Counted from the first letter of the stretch, positions 9,816 to 20,036 are shown. The stretch is 63,555 nucleotides of DNA from Companilactobacillus tucceti DSM 20183 (GCF_001434665.1 NZ_AZDG01000013.1:1-63555), one strand, 5' to 3'. Program-made: numbers and translations. The notes: a model not told the origin generated them from the letters alone.

Positions 9816-11894
9816 ATGAATCTATCAAGTCGAGAGTCAGAAATATCACTATTACTATTAAAGAATCCTAATGGATTAAGTATTGCTGACTTAATGAAAA
9901 ATATTCACGTAAGTCGCCGAACGATTTATCGTGAACTATCAAGTTTAGAAATAAGCTTAGCTCATTTGGCTATTAGTCTAACTAAAGAGGATGGTAATTA
10001 TCGGTTGATTGGCAGTAAAGAGAATTTAGAAGAACTAAATTCTGTACTGATCCAACCAGATAAACAGACAACAATAACTTCGGTTGAGACGAGACAAAGT
10101 GCCTTAGCTTGTAAGTTATTGACTGTAAATGAAATAGTTACTATTGGTTCATTAGCCGAGGAGTTTGAAGTCAGCGTATCTACTATCACTCAAGATCTTA
10201 AAGTAATAGAAGGAATATTTAATGACTATCAGGTAGAGATATCTCGAATCAAGGCAAAGGGTATTGAAATAATTGGAAAAGAAAGTAATATCCGTCGAGT
10301 AATAAGTGGCATTCTTTCTAGTGAAATAAATGAGTATGAGTTCTTTGAATTTCTCAAAAAAGAATCTGAAATGGGCTCAGTTACTACGTCTCAGTATTTT
10401 ATCAATCTATTAGATTTTGATTTGGTAAAGCAGGCTAATTTAGCCATTCAAAAGCGTATCAAAACTGATTTCTCCAATTTCTCCGATAGCCAACTCAAAC
10501 AATTGATCATTATATTGTCTGTGTCCGCCAAGAGAATTGAAGATAAAAAAGTTATTACTCATTTGAATCACATAAATCAAAGTGACTTGTTTAAATATCA
10601 ACACGTTGCAATTGAGCTCTTTAATCAGTTTAATGAGAAAATCAGGGATAGAATTTCATTGATGGAATTGGAATTTATGGCACAACAAATTCAAGGAATG
10701 AGCTTTTCGATTTCCAATAATGTATTGCTTGATGATTATGATTTGCAGCTTTCGTATCAAGTTAGAAATCTGATCAAACAGGTTTCTGACAGTTTTGGAT
10801 ATGATTTTAAAACTGATGATACATTGTTTAACGATTTAATGGCGCATATTGGATCCGCCTTAAAACGTCAGATCTCCCAGTTACCAGAGATCAATAATCC
10901 CGTTTTAAAAAATGTTATCAATAATTATCCACAGCTTTACGAAAAAGTTAAGAGCAACATGAAAGACGTATTTGACGATAGATTACCCAGTAGTGAATCT
11001 GCCTACGTATTGATTCATTTTGCATCAGCTTTTGAGCAACAACGACAAGATAAAGTAATTAGTGCATTAGTCGTTTGTGCAAATGGAATTGGAACAGCTA
11101 GGGTTCTAGAAAGTCGATTAAAGAAAACTGTACCAGAGATCAGTAATTATAAAGTTTCTCGTGTTGCAGAGTTGAGTAAATTAGATTTAAAAGAATATGA
11201 TTTGATTCTTTCAACTATTTTCTTACCGGGCTTTAAGTTTCCTTATAAAGTTATTTCACCATTGCTTTTGCAAAATGAAATCAGAGAAATAAAAGATTAT
11301 TTAGGTGATCAATTTGGAGCTATAGAGGTCAAGAGGGGACTTACTATTTCAAGTGACTCAAACGATCCCATAACTAAATTGAATAATCTTTATGAAGAAT
11401 TAACAATTTCTAAAAAGTTATTAGAAAATATTGAAGTTAAAAAAATTGATAATCGTGATTACAACTTACAACAGACGTTGTTGTTGCTATCAAGAAGATT
11501 AAGACCGGATTTTGTTTTAGATGCTGATAAAGTAGCGACCGCTCTTTATCAAAGAATGCAGCGAGCTCCAGTTGGACTTCCTAATACCGGTATAGGACTA
11601 GTTCACACGACAAATGAAGCTATTATTGAGCCATTCTTTTCAATTTATGAATTATCTAATTCAATAGTTATAAAGGGAATGGATCATAAGGCAATGAATC
11701 TAAAAAGATGTTTCTTCATGTTGGCACCTAAAGAAATGAATGACTTTAGTGCTGAATTAATGGGAAATATCTCCAGTTCGATCATTGATAGTGAGAGTAA
11801 TCTTAAGACTTATCAAAATGGCAATACAAATGAATTAAAAGAATTAGTATCGAAGTTATTTTTGGACGTTATTAAACAAAAGGATTGGAAGTGA
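9816..11894 (+). CDS. mtlR: Mannitol operon transcriptional activator (PRD family)
   Basis: A 692-residue activator. Order: HTH_11-type N-terminus (MKNIHVSRRTIYRELSSLE), a second helix-turn-helix near 110-135, two PTS regulation domains (about 190-400), an EIIB-like domain with cysteine in VVCANGIGTARV near 419, and a C-terminal EIIA-like domain with LVHTTNEAI near 598. Such proteins are switched by PTS-dependent phosphorylation. It lies between mtlA and mtlF, as in many lactobacilli. Confidence 0.93.
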   Translation: MNLSSRESEISLLLLKNPNGLSIADLMKNIHVSRRTIYRELSSLEISLAHLAISLTKEDGNYRLIGSKENLEELNSVLIQPDKQTTITSVETRQSALACKLLTVNEIVTIGSLAEEFEVSVSTITQDLKVIEGIFNDYQVEISRIKAKGIEIIGKESNIRRVISGILSSEINEYEFFEFLKKESEMGSVTTSQYFINLLDFDLVKQANLAIQKRIKTDFSNFSDSQLKQLIIILSVSAKRIEDKKVITHLNHINQSDLFKYQHVAIELFNQFNEKIRDRISLMELEFMAQQIQGMSFSISNNVLLDDYDLQLSYQVRNLIKQVSDSFGYDFKTDDTLFNDLMAHIGSALKRQISQLPEINNPVLKNVINNYPQLYEKVKSNMKDVFDDRLPSSESAYVLIHFASAFEQQRQDKVISALVVCANGIGTARVLESRLKKTVPEISNYKVSRVAELSKLDLKEYDLILSTIFLPGFKFPYKVISPLLLQNEIREIKDYLGDQFGAIEVKRGLTISSDSNDPITKLNNLYEELTISKKLLENIEVKKIDNRDYNLQQTLLLLSRRLRPDFVLDADKVATALYQRMQRAPVGLPNTGIGLVHTTNEAIIEPFFSIYELSNSIVIKGMDHKAMNLKRCFFMLAPKEMNDFSAELMGNISSSIIDSESNLKTYQNGNTNELKELVSKLFLDVIKQKDWK

Positions 11895-11898
11895 AACG

Positions 11899-12342
11899 AT
11901 GAAGGCTTTAGATAAAAATCTCATCAAACTTAATCAAGAAGCTAAGACAAAAGAAGATGCCATCAAACAAGCTGGTCAACTATTAGTTGATAATGGTTAT
12001 GTTGAACCAGGATATATTGATTCAATGATCGACCGTAATAAGGATGTATCAGTTTATATGGGTAACTTTATAGCTATTCCACACGGAACTGAAGATGGTA
12101 AGCATTTCATCAAGAAGACTGGAATTTCAATTGTTCAATATCCAATGGGTGTTGATTTCAGTGAAGACCCAGCAGATGAAAAGCTGGTTACAGTTGTATT
12201 TGGTATTGCAGGATTAAACGGTGAGCACTTGCAATTGTTGTCATCGATCGCATTATTCTGTAGCGATATCGCTAATGTCGAAAAATTAGCTGATGCACAA
12301 TCACCAGAAGAAGTAATTAATCTATTAAAGGAAGTTGATTAG
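11899..12342 (+). CDS. mtlF: PTS mannitol transporter, EIIA component
   Basis: A 147-residue cytoplasmic phosphocarrier that passes phosphate from HPr to the MtlA EIIB cysteine. The active histidine is in [10 protein letters not shown] (about residues 56-65). It starts four bases after mtlR and nearly touches mtlD. Confidence 0.95.
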   Translation: MKALDKNLIKLNQEAKTKEDAIKQAGQLLVDNGYVEPGYIDSMIDRNKDVSVYMGNFIAIPHGTEDGKHFIKKTGISIVQYPMGVDFSEDPADEKLVTVVFGIAGLNGEHLQLLSSIALFCSDIANVEKLADAQSPEEVINLLKEVD

Positions 12343-12343
12343 G

Positions 12344-13495
12344 ATGAACGCAGTACATTTTGGAGCAGGTAATATTGGTAGAGGATTCATTGGAGAAACT
12401 TTAGCATCTAATGGATTTGACATTCACTTTGTTGATGTTAACTCAACAATCATTGATGCCTTAAATGATAGAAAAGAATATGACATCGAATTAGCCGCAG
12501 AAGGCAAGAAGAAGATTCATGTTTCTAACGTAGATGGTATTAATAACAAAGATAATCCTGAAAAGGTTGTTTCTGCTATTGAAAATACTGACATGGTTAC
12601 AACAGCTATCGGACCTAAGATCTTACCATTTATCGCTGGTTTAATTGCTGACGGTATCAGTGCACGTAAAGCTAATGGCAACAAGAAGACATTGGATGTC
12701 ATCGCATGTGAAAACATGATCGGTGGTAGTCAATTTCTAAAGGGTGAAGTATACAAGCATTTGTCAGATGACGATAAGAAGTTTGCTGACGAATATATCG
12801 GCTTCCCTAATGCTGCTGTTGACCGTATTGTTCCTATCCAACATCATGATGATCCTTTAGCTGTTTCAGTTGAACCATTCAAGGAATGGGTCGTTGATGA
12901 ATCACAAATGAAGAATCCATCAATCAAACTTGACACAGTTGTATATGTTAAAGACTTGGAACCATACATCGAACGTAAATTGTTCTCAGTTAATACTGGA
13001 CATGCTACAGTTGCTTATACTGGTGAATATCTTGGATACAAGACAATCGGTGATGCTATTGCTGATGAAAAAGTTCTTAAACAGGTTAAAGGTGCCCTTA
13101 AAGAAACAGGTGACCTATTGATCCATAAATGGAACTTTGATCCAGCAGAACATAAAGCATATCAAGACAAGATCCTAAGTCGTTTCCAAAATAAATATAT
13201 TTCAGATGACATCTTGAGAGTTGGTCGTACACCAATCCGTAAGTTAGGCTTTGATGAAAGATTTATCCGTCCAATCCGTGAATTGAAAGAACGTTCATTA
13301 GACTACAGTGTCTTATTAGATACCGTTGGTATGATTTTGACATTTGATGAAGCTAAAGATTCAGAAAGTGTTGAATTACAAAAGATGCTTAAAGAAAACA
13401 AAGCTATTGATGTAATCAAGAAAGTAACAGGTCTTAAAGATGAAGATTTAGTTAATGAAATTCTTGCATCATATGAGGCTAAGATTAATAAGTAA
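12344..13495 (+). CDS. mtlD: Mannitol-1-phosphate 5-dehydrogenase
   Basis: A 383-residue NAD-dependent enzyme oxidising mannitol 1-phosphate to fructose 6-phosphate. The N-terminal nucleotide motif is [13 protein letters not shown], and the family signature with catalytic lysine is [14 protein letters not shown] near residue 208. The ATG at 12,344 is used because homologues begin MNAVHFGAG. Last gene of the mannitol operon; a nested hairpin starts five bases after the stop. Confidence 0.96.
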   Translation: MNAVHFGAGNIGRGFIGETLASNGFDIHFVDVNSTIIDALNDRKEYDIELAAEGKKKIHVSNVDGINNKDNPEKVVSAIENTDMVTTAIGPKILPFIAGLIADGISARKANGNKKTLDVIACENMIGGSQFLKGEVYKHLSDDDKKFADEYIGFPNAAVDRIVPIQHHDDPLAVSVEPFKEWVVDESQMKNPSIKLDTVVYVKDLEPYIERKLFSVNTGHATVAYTGEYLGYKTIGDAIADEKVLKQVKGALKETGDLLIHKWNFDPAEHKAYQDKILSRFQNKYISDDILRVGRTPIRKLGFDERFIRPIRELKERSLDYSVLLDTVGMILTFDEAKDSESVELQKMLKENKAIDVIKKVTGLKDEDLVNEILASYEAKINK

Positions 13496-13499
13496 GAGA

Positions 13500-13606
13500 G
13501 CGTGCCAAGCATGGTCAGCTTTCGAGCATTAAGGCAAAAGTGGTAAGCAATCAACTGATTGCTTACCATTTTTGCTTTAAGCGGAAAAAGCTATGCTTGG
13601 TCACGC
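13500..13606 (+). ncRNA. Copy B of the stop-codon-associated nested hairpin element
   Basis: The outer stem pairs 13,500-13,510 with 13,595-13,606 (5 + 6 bp with one bulged T). The internal loop ATGGTC/AT and the strands CGAGCATTAA and TTAAGCGGAA match copy A, while the second stem has changed on both sides (AGCTTT/AAAGCT). The inner hairpin sequence differs completely from copy A but still pairs. CGTTTAAGCAGCATA follows. Confidence 0.7.
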
Positions 13607-13669
13607 GTTTAAGCAGCATATTTAGAAGAAATAAAAGTAGTAACTAAATCTTTGTTGAATATTAATTTA

Positions 13670-13715
13670 TTTTAAGCGGAAAAGCTATGTTTTTTGGGGC
13701 GTTTAAGCAGCATAA
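13670..13715 (+). repeat. Orphan right half of the nested hairpin element
   Basis: The sequence repeats the 3' half of copy B: TTTTAAGCGG, then AAAGCTATG, then GGCGTTTAAGCAGCATA, without a left half or inner hairpin. It lies 64 bases after copy B and looks like a decayed or partly duplicated copy. Confidence 0.55.
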
Positions 13716-13755
13716 GCTAAAAATATTTATATTACGGATTCTTTTTACTTATCAA

Positions 13756-13833
13756 TTGACAAAATTAATTAGTTAATATAATCTCAAAAAGATTAATAGG
13801 CGTGAGAAAACTTGGTTTTTTCACGCTTTATTT
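13756..13833 (+). promoter_or_regulatory. Promoter and terminator-like leader hairpin of the antiporter gene
   Basis: TTGACA (13,756-13,761) and TATAAT (13,777-13,782) form a promoter with a short 15-bp spacer. The transcript would start near 13,790 and at once meet a hairpin (13,800-13,826; GCGTGA paired with TCACGC plus an A/T-rich inner stem) followed by TTTATTTTT. The GGGGG ribosome site comes next. This looks like transcription attenuation, but no alternative antiterminator pairing is obvious. Confidence 0.5.
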
Positions 13834-13848
13834 TTGGGGGATATCATT

Positions 13849-15429
13849 TTGGAAATGTATATATCAACTATTGTCATTTTAATGGCAGTAGCATTGAGCA
13901 ACTTTATTGCGAAATTCGTTAGTTCTATTTCTAAAACATATATAAGTTTATTTGTTGGGATTATTTTTGCGGCTATTCCTCTTGTAAATGGATATATTTT
14001 AAAATTTGATTATGAATTTTTTATGGCATTTATTATTGCACCACTGCTTTTCTTAGAGGGACAAAAAACCAGAAGTATTCTTGTAAGAAGAAAACTCAAG
14101 TCAATTATAGGAACAGCAGTTGTATTAGCCTTGATCTCGGCCGTTGCAAGTTTATTTTTAGTCAGTCAATTATTTAGTTTGACGTTACCATTTGCACTTA
14201 TTTTAATTGCTATAAGTACGCCGACGGACGCTACAGCTATGGATTCTGTTAGTGAAGGGCGAAAAATGCCTCGGCGTAGTGAGATCGTATTAAAAATGGA
14301 ATCTCTTTTTAATGATGCTTCGGGAATTATTTTATTACAGGCTGGAGTAATTTGGTTTAAAACAGGTCACTTATCATATGCCAGAAATTTTGGAGCATTT
14401 ATTTTAACAGCAGTTGGTGGTGCCTTAGTAGGATTTAGTATTGCATTTGTTATTATGATATGCCGCCAGATGATTATTAGAACACGTTTTAACGTTACTC
14501 ATTCACATTTAATAGTTTATTTTGCAACACCAATATTGATTTATTTTGCAGCAGAGGAATTAAAATTATCCGGTATTATTGCGGTCGTTAGTGCGGGTTT
14601 GATTTTTAATGGTGAAATGAGTCGTAGTCGTTTTTCTATTCCACGTTATTTGAGCTTTTTTAATCAAATAGTTGATTTTATTGCTGATACGATGAATGGA
14701 TTTGTTTTTGTAATTCTAGGATTGTCATTAATGCGTATTGTGATCGAAGGTAAACCTGAATTAACTAGTACTTTAGAATGGTTGTGGATAGGTGTAGCAA
14801 TTTATTTGATTTCATTAGTGATACGATATCTTTATGCAAAGTTTGGAACTAGATATAGTCAGATAGAGGCCATAACTTTTTCTTTAGGTGGAGTACATGG
14901 GGCAGTCACGTTGGCACTGGTATTCTCACTTGTTAAACAAGGCATATCCACACACTTATTCAATTTGATTTTGTTAACAGAGACAGTAGTTATTATTTTG
15001 AGTATGTTAACTCCAACAATTGTTTTTAAATTGATTTTGAATCCAATTCAAAATCAAGAAGATATGCGAATGAATAAAAAGTTAGTTCGTGAAAAAATGG
15101 TTGAAGTAGGTATAGAGTATGTTTCCAAACTTCAAATATCTCCAGCAGTCAAGGAGAGCGTTACATTTGATTTAATGGATCAAAATAGAAATACCACTTT
15201 GAGACAGTTTCTGTCACAATGGCTGGGAGTAAATAGCAAGCGTTACGTTTTTACTGGATATCAAGCAGTAGAAGAACGTCAAATATTGATGAATGCTTTT
15301 GAAGAAGAGCGTAAATATCTTTATGATCTGGTAGATGGTGCGGCTTTAGAAAAAGCAAAGTATATTTATGATGTTTATAGTGAATTATTGATTTCTGAAT
15401 CATTAGTTCTAGATTCGTATGAGGAATAG
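13849..15429 (+). CDS. CPA1-type Na+/H+ antiporter
   Basis: A 526-residue membrane protein with about 12 helices in residues 1-400 and a charged cytoplasmic tail. The transport-site motif FNDASGII (near residue 157) and the earlier STPTDATAMDSV are typical of NhaP/CPA1 exchangers, which expel sodium or potassium in exchange for protons. The start is the TTG at 13,849, nine bases after GGGGG. The next gene begins 11 bases downstream, so the two are probably co-transcribed. Confidence 0.88.
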   Translation: MEMYISTIVILMAVALSNFIAKFVSSISKTYISLFVGIIFAAIPLVNGYILKFDYEFFMAFIIAPLLFLEGQKTRSILVRRKLKSIIGTAVVLALISAVASLFLVSQLFSLTLPFALILIAISTPTDATAMDSVSEGRKMPRRSEIVLKMESLFNDASGIILLQAGVIWFKTGHLSYARNFGAFILTAVGGALVGFSIAFVIMICRQMIIRTRFNVTHSHLIVYFATPILIYFAAEELKLSGIIAVVSAGLIFNGEMSRSRFSIPRYLSFFNQIVDFIADTMNGFVFVILGLSLMRIVIEGKPELTSTLEWLWIGVAIYLISLVIRYLYAKFGTRYSQIEAITFSLGGVHGAVTLALVFSLVKQGISTHLFNLILLTETVVIILSMLTPTIVFKLILNPIQNQEDMRMNKKLVREKMVEVGIEYVSKLQISPAVKESVTFDLMDQNRNTTLRQFLSQWLGVNSKRYVFTGYQAVEERQILMNAFEEERKYLYDLVDGAALEKAKYIYDVYSELLISESLVLDSYEE

Positions 15430-15439
15430 AGGTATTAAA

Positions 15440-17368
15440 ATGAAACATGTTGTAGCAGGAATAGTGGCTCATGTTGATGCGGGTAAAACAACACTTTCTG
15501 AAGGGTTACTTTATCGTGCCGGTAATTTACGTCAATTAGGTAGAGTCGATAATGGGGATGCTTTTTTAGATACTGATAAGTTGGAAAAACAACGTGGAAT
15601 TACCATTTTTTCTCATCAGGCAAGTTTAAAATTTAAAGATATGGAATTGACCTTATTAGATACCCCTGGACATGTGGATTTTGCATCGCAGACAGAACAA
15701 GTTTTAAGTGTTTTGGATTATGCAATCTTAGTTGTTTCGGCAACTGATGGCGTTCAAGGATATACCAGAACTCTTTGGCGCTTATTGAAGCATTACCAAG
15801 TACCTACTTTTATTTTTGTTAATAAAATGGATGCCGTTGGGGCAGATAAAGAACAAGTTTTAAAACAATTGCAGAATGAATTTTCTCAGGGATGTATTGA
15901 ATTTAGTGATGAAATGTCAGAAGAATCCTATGAAGAAATTGCTATGCAAGATGATGATGTTTTAGAAAAATTCTTGGAATCTGGATCAGTAGAAGAAAAT
16001 GATATTGTTGAATTGATCCAAAAAAAGAAAGTTATACCTTGTTATTTTGGTTCAGCATTAAAGCTAAGTGGAATTGAGGAATTCTTAGATGGCTTTGAAG
16101 AATATACTGCAGAAAAGAAGTATCCCAATGATTTTGGTGCACGTGTTTTCAAAATCTCACATGATGAAAATGGTGAACGCTTAACTTGGGTTAGGGTGAT
16201 AGGTGGAGTTTTACATAATAAAGCACTTGTTTTAGAAGATCAAAAAGCTAATCAGTTAAGAATCTATAATGGTAGTAAATTTGCTATGGTTCAAGAAGTT
16301 TCTTCTGGGGATGTATGCGCTATAACGGGATTAACTAAAACAAAGCCAGGTCAAGGTCTGGGTAACTCAATTGATGCCAAACAACCTGAAATTCAACCCG
16401 TTTTGAATTATTCATTAGATCCTAAAGGAAATGATATTCATAAATGTTTAAAAGCACTTAAAGAATTAGAAGATGAAGACCCACAATTACATGTAGCTTG
16501 GTCAGAACAGCTTCAAGAAATTAATGTTCAAATCATGGGAGAAGTTCAATTGGAAGTTTTACAGCAATTGATGTTGGACAAATTTGGTTTGGGAATTGAA
16601 TTTGGTCAGGGAAGTATCTTGTATAAGGAAACTGTTACTGATTCTGTTGAAGGAGTGGGACATTTTGAACCTTTGCGACATTATGCGGAAGTACATTTAA
16701 TGTTACAGCCAGCTCCAAAAGGTAGTGGATTGATTTTTGATAGTGATTGCAGTCTTGAAGTTTTAGGTAAGAACTGGCAACATCAAGTTTTAACTAATCT
16801 TGGTTCTAAAGAGCATCGAGGTGTATTAACAGGTTCTCCACTGACAGATATGCGTATTACTTTAGTTGGTGGAAAAGCTAGTATTGTACATTCTGTTGGT
16901 GGAGACTTTAAGGAGGCAACATGGCGTGCTGTTAGACAGGGACTGATGATGGCTAAAGTTAAAGGAAACTGTCAATTATTGGAGCCTTGGTACAAGTTCA
17001 GATTAATTGTTTCATCAGAACAAGTAGGGCATGCTATGAGTGATATTCAAAGGATGAATGGCGAATTTGATACACCAAATGGTGATTCACAAATGACTGT
17101 TTTGACGGGAAATGCACCTGTATCTGAAATGAGAGGGTATTCTCGTGAAGTGAATTCATATACTCATGGACAAGGACAATTGGAATGTTATGTTGATGGC
17201 TATCGTCCATGTCATAATGCAGAAGAAGTCGTTAAATCATTTGATTATGATCCGGTTTCTGATTTGGATAATACACCCGGATCAGTATTTTGTGCTCATG
17301 GGGCTGGGTATCCAGTGCAATGGGATGATGTTCCGCAGATGGCACATTATCCATATGTGTCTAATTAG
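15440..17368 (+). CDS. TetM/EF-G-like ribosomal protection GTPase
   Basis: A 642-residue translation-factor GTPase. G1 is AHVDAGKTTL, G3 is DTPGHVDF and G4 is NKMD, followed by EF-G-like domains II to V. Length and architecture match TetM-type tetracycline resistance proteins, which release the drug from the ribosome. Chromosomal lactobacillus relatives are often divergent, so resistance cannot be assumed. The start uses AGAGGT before ATG; an earlier ATG overlaps the preceding gene. Confidence 0.85.
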   Translation: MKHVVAGIVAHVDAGKTTLSEGLLYRAGNLRQLGRVDNGDAFLDTDKLEKQRGITIFSHQASLKFKDMELTLLDTPGHVDFASQTEQVLSVLDYAILVVSATDGVQGYTRTLWRLLKHYQVPTFIFVNKMDAVGADKEQVLKQLQNEFSQGCIEFSDEMSEESYEEIAMQDDDVLEKFLESGSVEENDIVELIQKKKVIPCYFGSALKLSGIEEFLDGFEEYTAEKKYPNDFGARVFKISHDENGERLTWVRVIGGVLHNKALVLEDQKANQLRIYNGSKFAMVQEVSSGDVCAITGLTKTKPGQGLGNSIDAKQPEIQPVLNYSLDPKGNDIHKCLKALKELEDEDPQLHVAWSEQLQEINVQIMGEVQLEVLQQLMLDKFGLGIEFGQGSILYKETVTDSVEGVGHFEPLRHYAEVHLMLQPAPKGSGLIFDSDCSLEVLGKNWQHQVLTNLGSKEHRGVLTGSPLTDMRITLVGGKASIVHSVGGDFKEATWRAVRQGLMMAKVKGNCQLLEPWYKFRLIVSSEQVGHAMSDIQRMNGEFDTPNGDSQMTVLTGNAPVSEMRGYSREVNSYTHGQGQLECYVDGYRPCHNAEEVVKSFDYDPVSDLDNTPGSVFCAHGAGYPVQWDDVPQMAHYPYVSN

Positions 17369-17400
17369 TGAAAATATATTTATGATTTAAGTGTTAAAAC

Positions 17401-17442
17401 AAATGACCCTATCAATCCAAAGTCGGATTGATAGGGTCATTT
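17401..17442. terminator. Bidirectional terminator between convergent genes, with remnant D of the nested element
   Basis: An 18-bp stem (17,401-17,418 with 17,425-17,442) serves the GTPase gene and the converging adenosine deaminase gene. On the minus strand it is preceded by TTCGAGCATTAA, the left core of the nested element, which here is also the last four codons of the deaminase gene (Phe-Glu-His-stop). The right half of the element is missing. Confidence 0.8.
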
Positions 17443-17445
17443 TAC

Positions 17446-18474
17446 TTAATGCTCGAAATAATTTTCAACGTAATTATAAATCTCTTCTAAGTACATTTCC
17501 TTTTGAACTGGACTTATCCAAGAAGTTTCAAATGAATTTTTAGCAAAATCTACAATATCTTCAACTGATAAATCATAATTATCAGCTAAGGCCAGATAAT
17601 TATCACTTATATAACCACCAAAGTAAGCAGGATCATCTGAATGTATGGAAATTTTCACACCTTGATCTAGTAATTCTAAAATTTCGTTTCCTTTGAATTC
17701 ATCGGAAATAAATTTATTAGAAAGTGGACAGGCAGTCAAACCTAAGTGAATCTTCTGAACCCAATTCGTTAAATCCTTATCTTCTAGGATATTTGTTCCG
17801 TGGTCTAAACGTTCAACATTTATAATTTCAAGTGCTTGTTTAATATGATCGATTGAATCCACTTGATCAATATCTGCGTGCATTGTCGTACGATATCCTT
17901 GAGCAATAGCGTTGGTAAAAGGACAAATAAATTTCAAAGGAGGATTATGATGTTCATCTGAATCTAAACCTACACCAAGTATTTTTTCACGATGATTTTG
18001 TGCCATAACTAAAACCTCGCTGGCAGATTGAGCTGACATATCTCTCAAGAAACACATAATCAATTGTGCATCTACATTGAGTGCTTTAGCATCTTGGCAA
18101 GCTCGATAATAACCGTTTATAAACGTATCAAAATTAATTCCTCTGGCCAAGTGTGCTTGTGGATCAAAGAATGCTTCCACATGTCTAATATTATTTTCTT
18201 TAGCACGTTTGAAATATTCCATGGCTAAAGTGTAAAAATCACTTTCAGTTTGAAGGACAGACATCCCTGAATAATAAACATCCAAAAAAGAAGCAAGTGA
18301 GTCATAATTATAAGTTGCCTTGATATCTTCAATAGTTTCTTGGCCAATGTTAATATGATTTTTTTTGGCAAGAGCTAGTTTTAACTCGGGCTCTAAAGTT
18401 CCTTCTAAATGAACATGCAATTCCGCCTTAGGTAATCCATAGACAAAATTTGGTGTGATTTTTTTTGAAATCAA
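17446..18474 (-). CDS. add: Adenosine deaminase
   Basis: A 342-residue zinc hydrolase that turns adenosine into inosine. Metal and catalytic residues lie in KAELHVHLEGTL near the N-terminus, TMHADID (about residue 200), and HSDDPAYFG near 280. The TTG at 18,474 follows AAAGGAG by seven bases and is preferred to an upstream in-frame start. It is divergent from a purine permease, consistent with purine salvage. Confidence 0.9.
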   Translation of the reverse strand: MISKKITPNFVYGLPKAELHVHLEGTLEPELKLALAKKNHINIGQETIEDIKATYNYDSLASFLDVYYSGMSVLQTESDFYTLAMEYFKRAKENNIRHVEAFFDPQAHLARGINFDTFINGYYRACQDAKALNVDAQLIMCFLRDMSAQSASEVLVMAQNHREKILGVGLDSDEHHNPPLKFICPFTNAIAQGYRTTMHADIDQVDSIDHIKQALEIINVERLDHGTNILEDKDLTNWVQKIHLGLTACPLSNKFISDEFKGNEILELLDQGVKISIHSDDPAYFGGYISDNYLALADNYDLSVEDIVDFAKNSFETSWISPVQKEMYLEEIYNYVENYFEH

Positions 18475-18560
18475 TTGGGTAACTCCTTTTACATCATTTA
18501 ATGTTAAGGATAATATGAAATGAAGCCTCAATCAATAAAATAATCTAACTTAATTATTAT

Positions 18561-18638
18561 AAAATACGAACAATACACTTATAATGGTTTAAAAATAATC
18601 GTATTTTACTTGACCTTTGCTAATTTATTTGCGATACT
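18561..18638 (+). promoter_or_regulatory. Purine permease promoter with PurR-like inverted repeat
   Basis: TTGACC (18,610-18,615), a 17-bp spacer and GATACT (18,633-18,638) form a good promoter. Just upstream, AAAATACGA (18,561-18,569) and TCGTATTTT (18,599-18,607) are a perfect inverted repeat. AAATACGAACAAT differs from the PurBox AWWWCCGAACWWT at one position. Regulation by PurR is likely but unproven. Confidence 0.55.
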
Positions 18639-18675
18639 TCGAGTATAGAAATATGTTTAAAAGGAGATTAATACA

Positions 18676-20013
18676 TTGGAATCTACAACAAGGGATTTAA
18701 GCTTCATTGAACGTTTGTTTCATTTGAAAGAAGCAAATACCACTGTTAGACGTGAGATACTAGCAGGTTTAACAACATTTGTTTCGATGGCTTACATTTT
18801 GTTTGTTAATCCACAAGTTTTAGGCGATGCGGGGATGGATAAAGGAGCTGTCTTTACGGCAACGGCTCTTTCAGCAATTTTAGGTTCATTACTTATGGCA
18901 ATTTTAGCTAACTATCCAATAGCAATTGCACCAGGACTTGGAGATAATGCATTTTTTACATATTCAGTTGTTTTGGCAATGGGTATTCCTTGGCAAACTG
19001 CTATGGCAGGAGTATTTATTTCCAGTATTCTTTTTCTATTATTATCTGTAGTTAAATTACGTGAGATCGTTATTAATTCGATACCTCATGATTTGAAACT
19101 CGCTATTGCTGCGGGTATTGGTATCTTTATTGCATTTGTTGGTTTAAAAGGTGGGGGACTGATAGTTGCAAGTAAATCAACACTTGTAGCGATGGGATCG
19201 TTTACTGTTCCTACAACTTGGTTAACAATTTTTGGTTTGATCGTAACTGGGGTATTGATGGCTAGAAAGGTACCTGGATCAATCTTTATTGGAATGGTTT
19301 TGACCACTATTTTAGGACTTATAACAGGTCTAATTAAATTACCAACACATATTATTTCAACAATTCCTAGTATGAAACCAACTTTTGGTGTCGGAATTGC
19401 TCACTTAGGTGATATTAGTCAGCCACAATTATGGGCGGTCGTGCTTATATTCTTATTGGTTGCATTCTTTGATACTGCAGGTACTTTGATTGGTTTAGCT
19501 GAACAAGCTGGATTTATGAAAGACAATAAAATGCCTAGAATAGGGCAGGCTTTGATGGCAGATTCAATATCTATGCTTGGTGGTTCAGTAATGGGTACAA
19601 CACCAACGGCAGCATATGTTGAATCAAGTGCGGGTATTGCAATTGGTGGAAGAACTGGACTTACTTCTTTAGTGGTTGGTGTATTATTTGCACTATCAAT
19701 GTTCTTTTCACCGTTACTTACAGTTGTTACATCTAATGTAACTGCACCTGTTTTGATTATTGTAGGAATTCTTATGGCACAATCTATGAAGCAAATCCAT
19801 TGGGAAAAATTTGAAATTGCCATGCCAGCATTTTTGACAATAGTTGGTATGCCACTAACATATAATATTTCTTATGGTATAGCTTTTGGTTTTCTAGCAT
19901 ATCCATTAACAATGATTGCTGCAGGAAGAAGAAAAGAAATTAATCCAATTATGTACATTCTCTTCTTCGTCTTTATTGGATTGATTTATATTATCAATAT
20001 TCTTCCTAGCTAG
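18676..20013 (+). CDS. NCS2-family purine (hypoxanthine/guanine-type) permease
   Basis: A 445-residue membrane protein with about 13 hydrophobic segments. The signature APGLGDNAFFTY near residue 80 and the stretch FFDTAGTLIGLAEQAG near 265 place it with AzgA-like NCS2 permeases such as PbuG and PbuO. It starts with TTG after AAAGGAG. A PurR-like operator and the divergent adenosine deaminase support purine uptake. Confidence 0.88.
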   Translation: MESTTRDLSFIERLFHLKEANTTVRREILAGLTTFVSMAYILFVNPQVLGDAGMDKGAVFTATALSAILGSLLMAILANYPIAIAPGLGDNAFFTYSVVLAMGIPWQTAMAGVFISSILFLLLSVVKLREIVINSIPHDLKLAIAAGIGIFIAFVGLKGGGLIVASKSTLVAMGSFTVPTTWLTIFGLIVTGVLMARKVPGSIFIGMVLTTILGLITGLIKLPTHIISTIPSMKPTFGVGIAHLGDISQPQLWAVVLIFLLVAFFDTAGTLIGLAEQAGFMKDNKMPRIGQALMADSISMLGGSVMGTTPTAAYVESSAGIAIGGRTGLTSLVVGVLFALSMFFSPLLTVVTSNVTAPVLIIVGILMAQSMKQIHWEKFEIAMPAFLTIVGMPLTYNISYGIAFGFLAYPLTMIAAGRRKEINPIMYILFFVFIGLIYIINILPS

Positions 20014-20036
20014 TATTTCAAACATTGAACAAATAA

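Noticed and set aside
15440-17368. Genuine elongation factor G
   Set aside because: The length and the start (AHVDAGKTTLSEGLLY) fit ribosomal protection proteins better, and the context is not a ribosomal protein operon.
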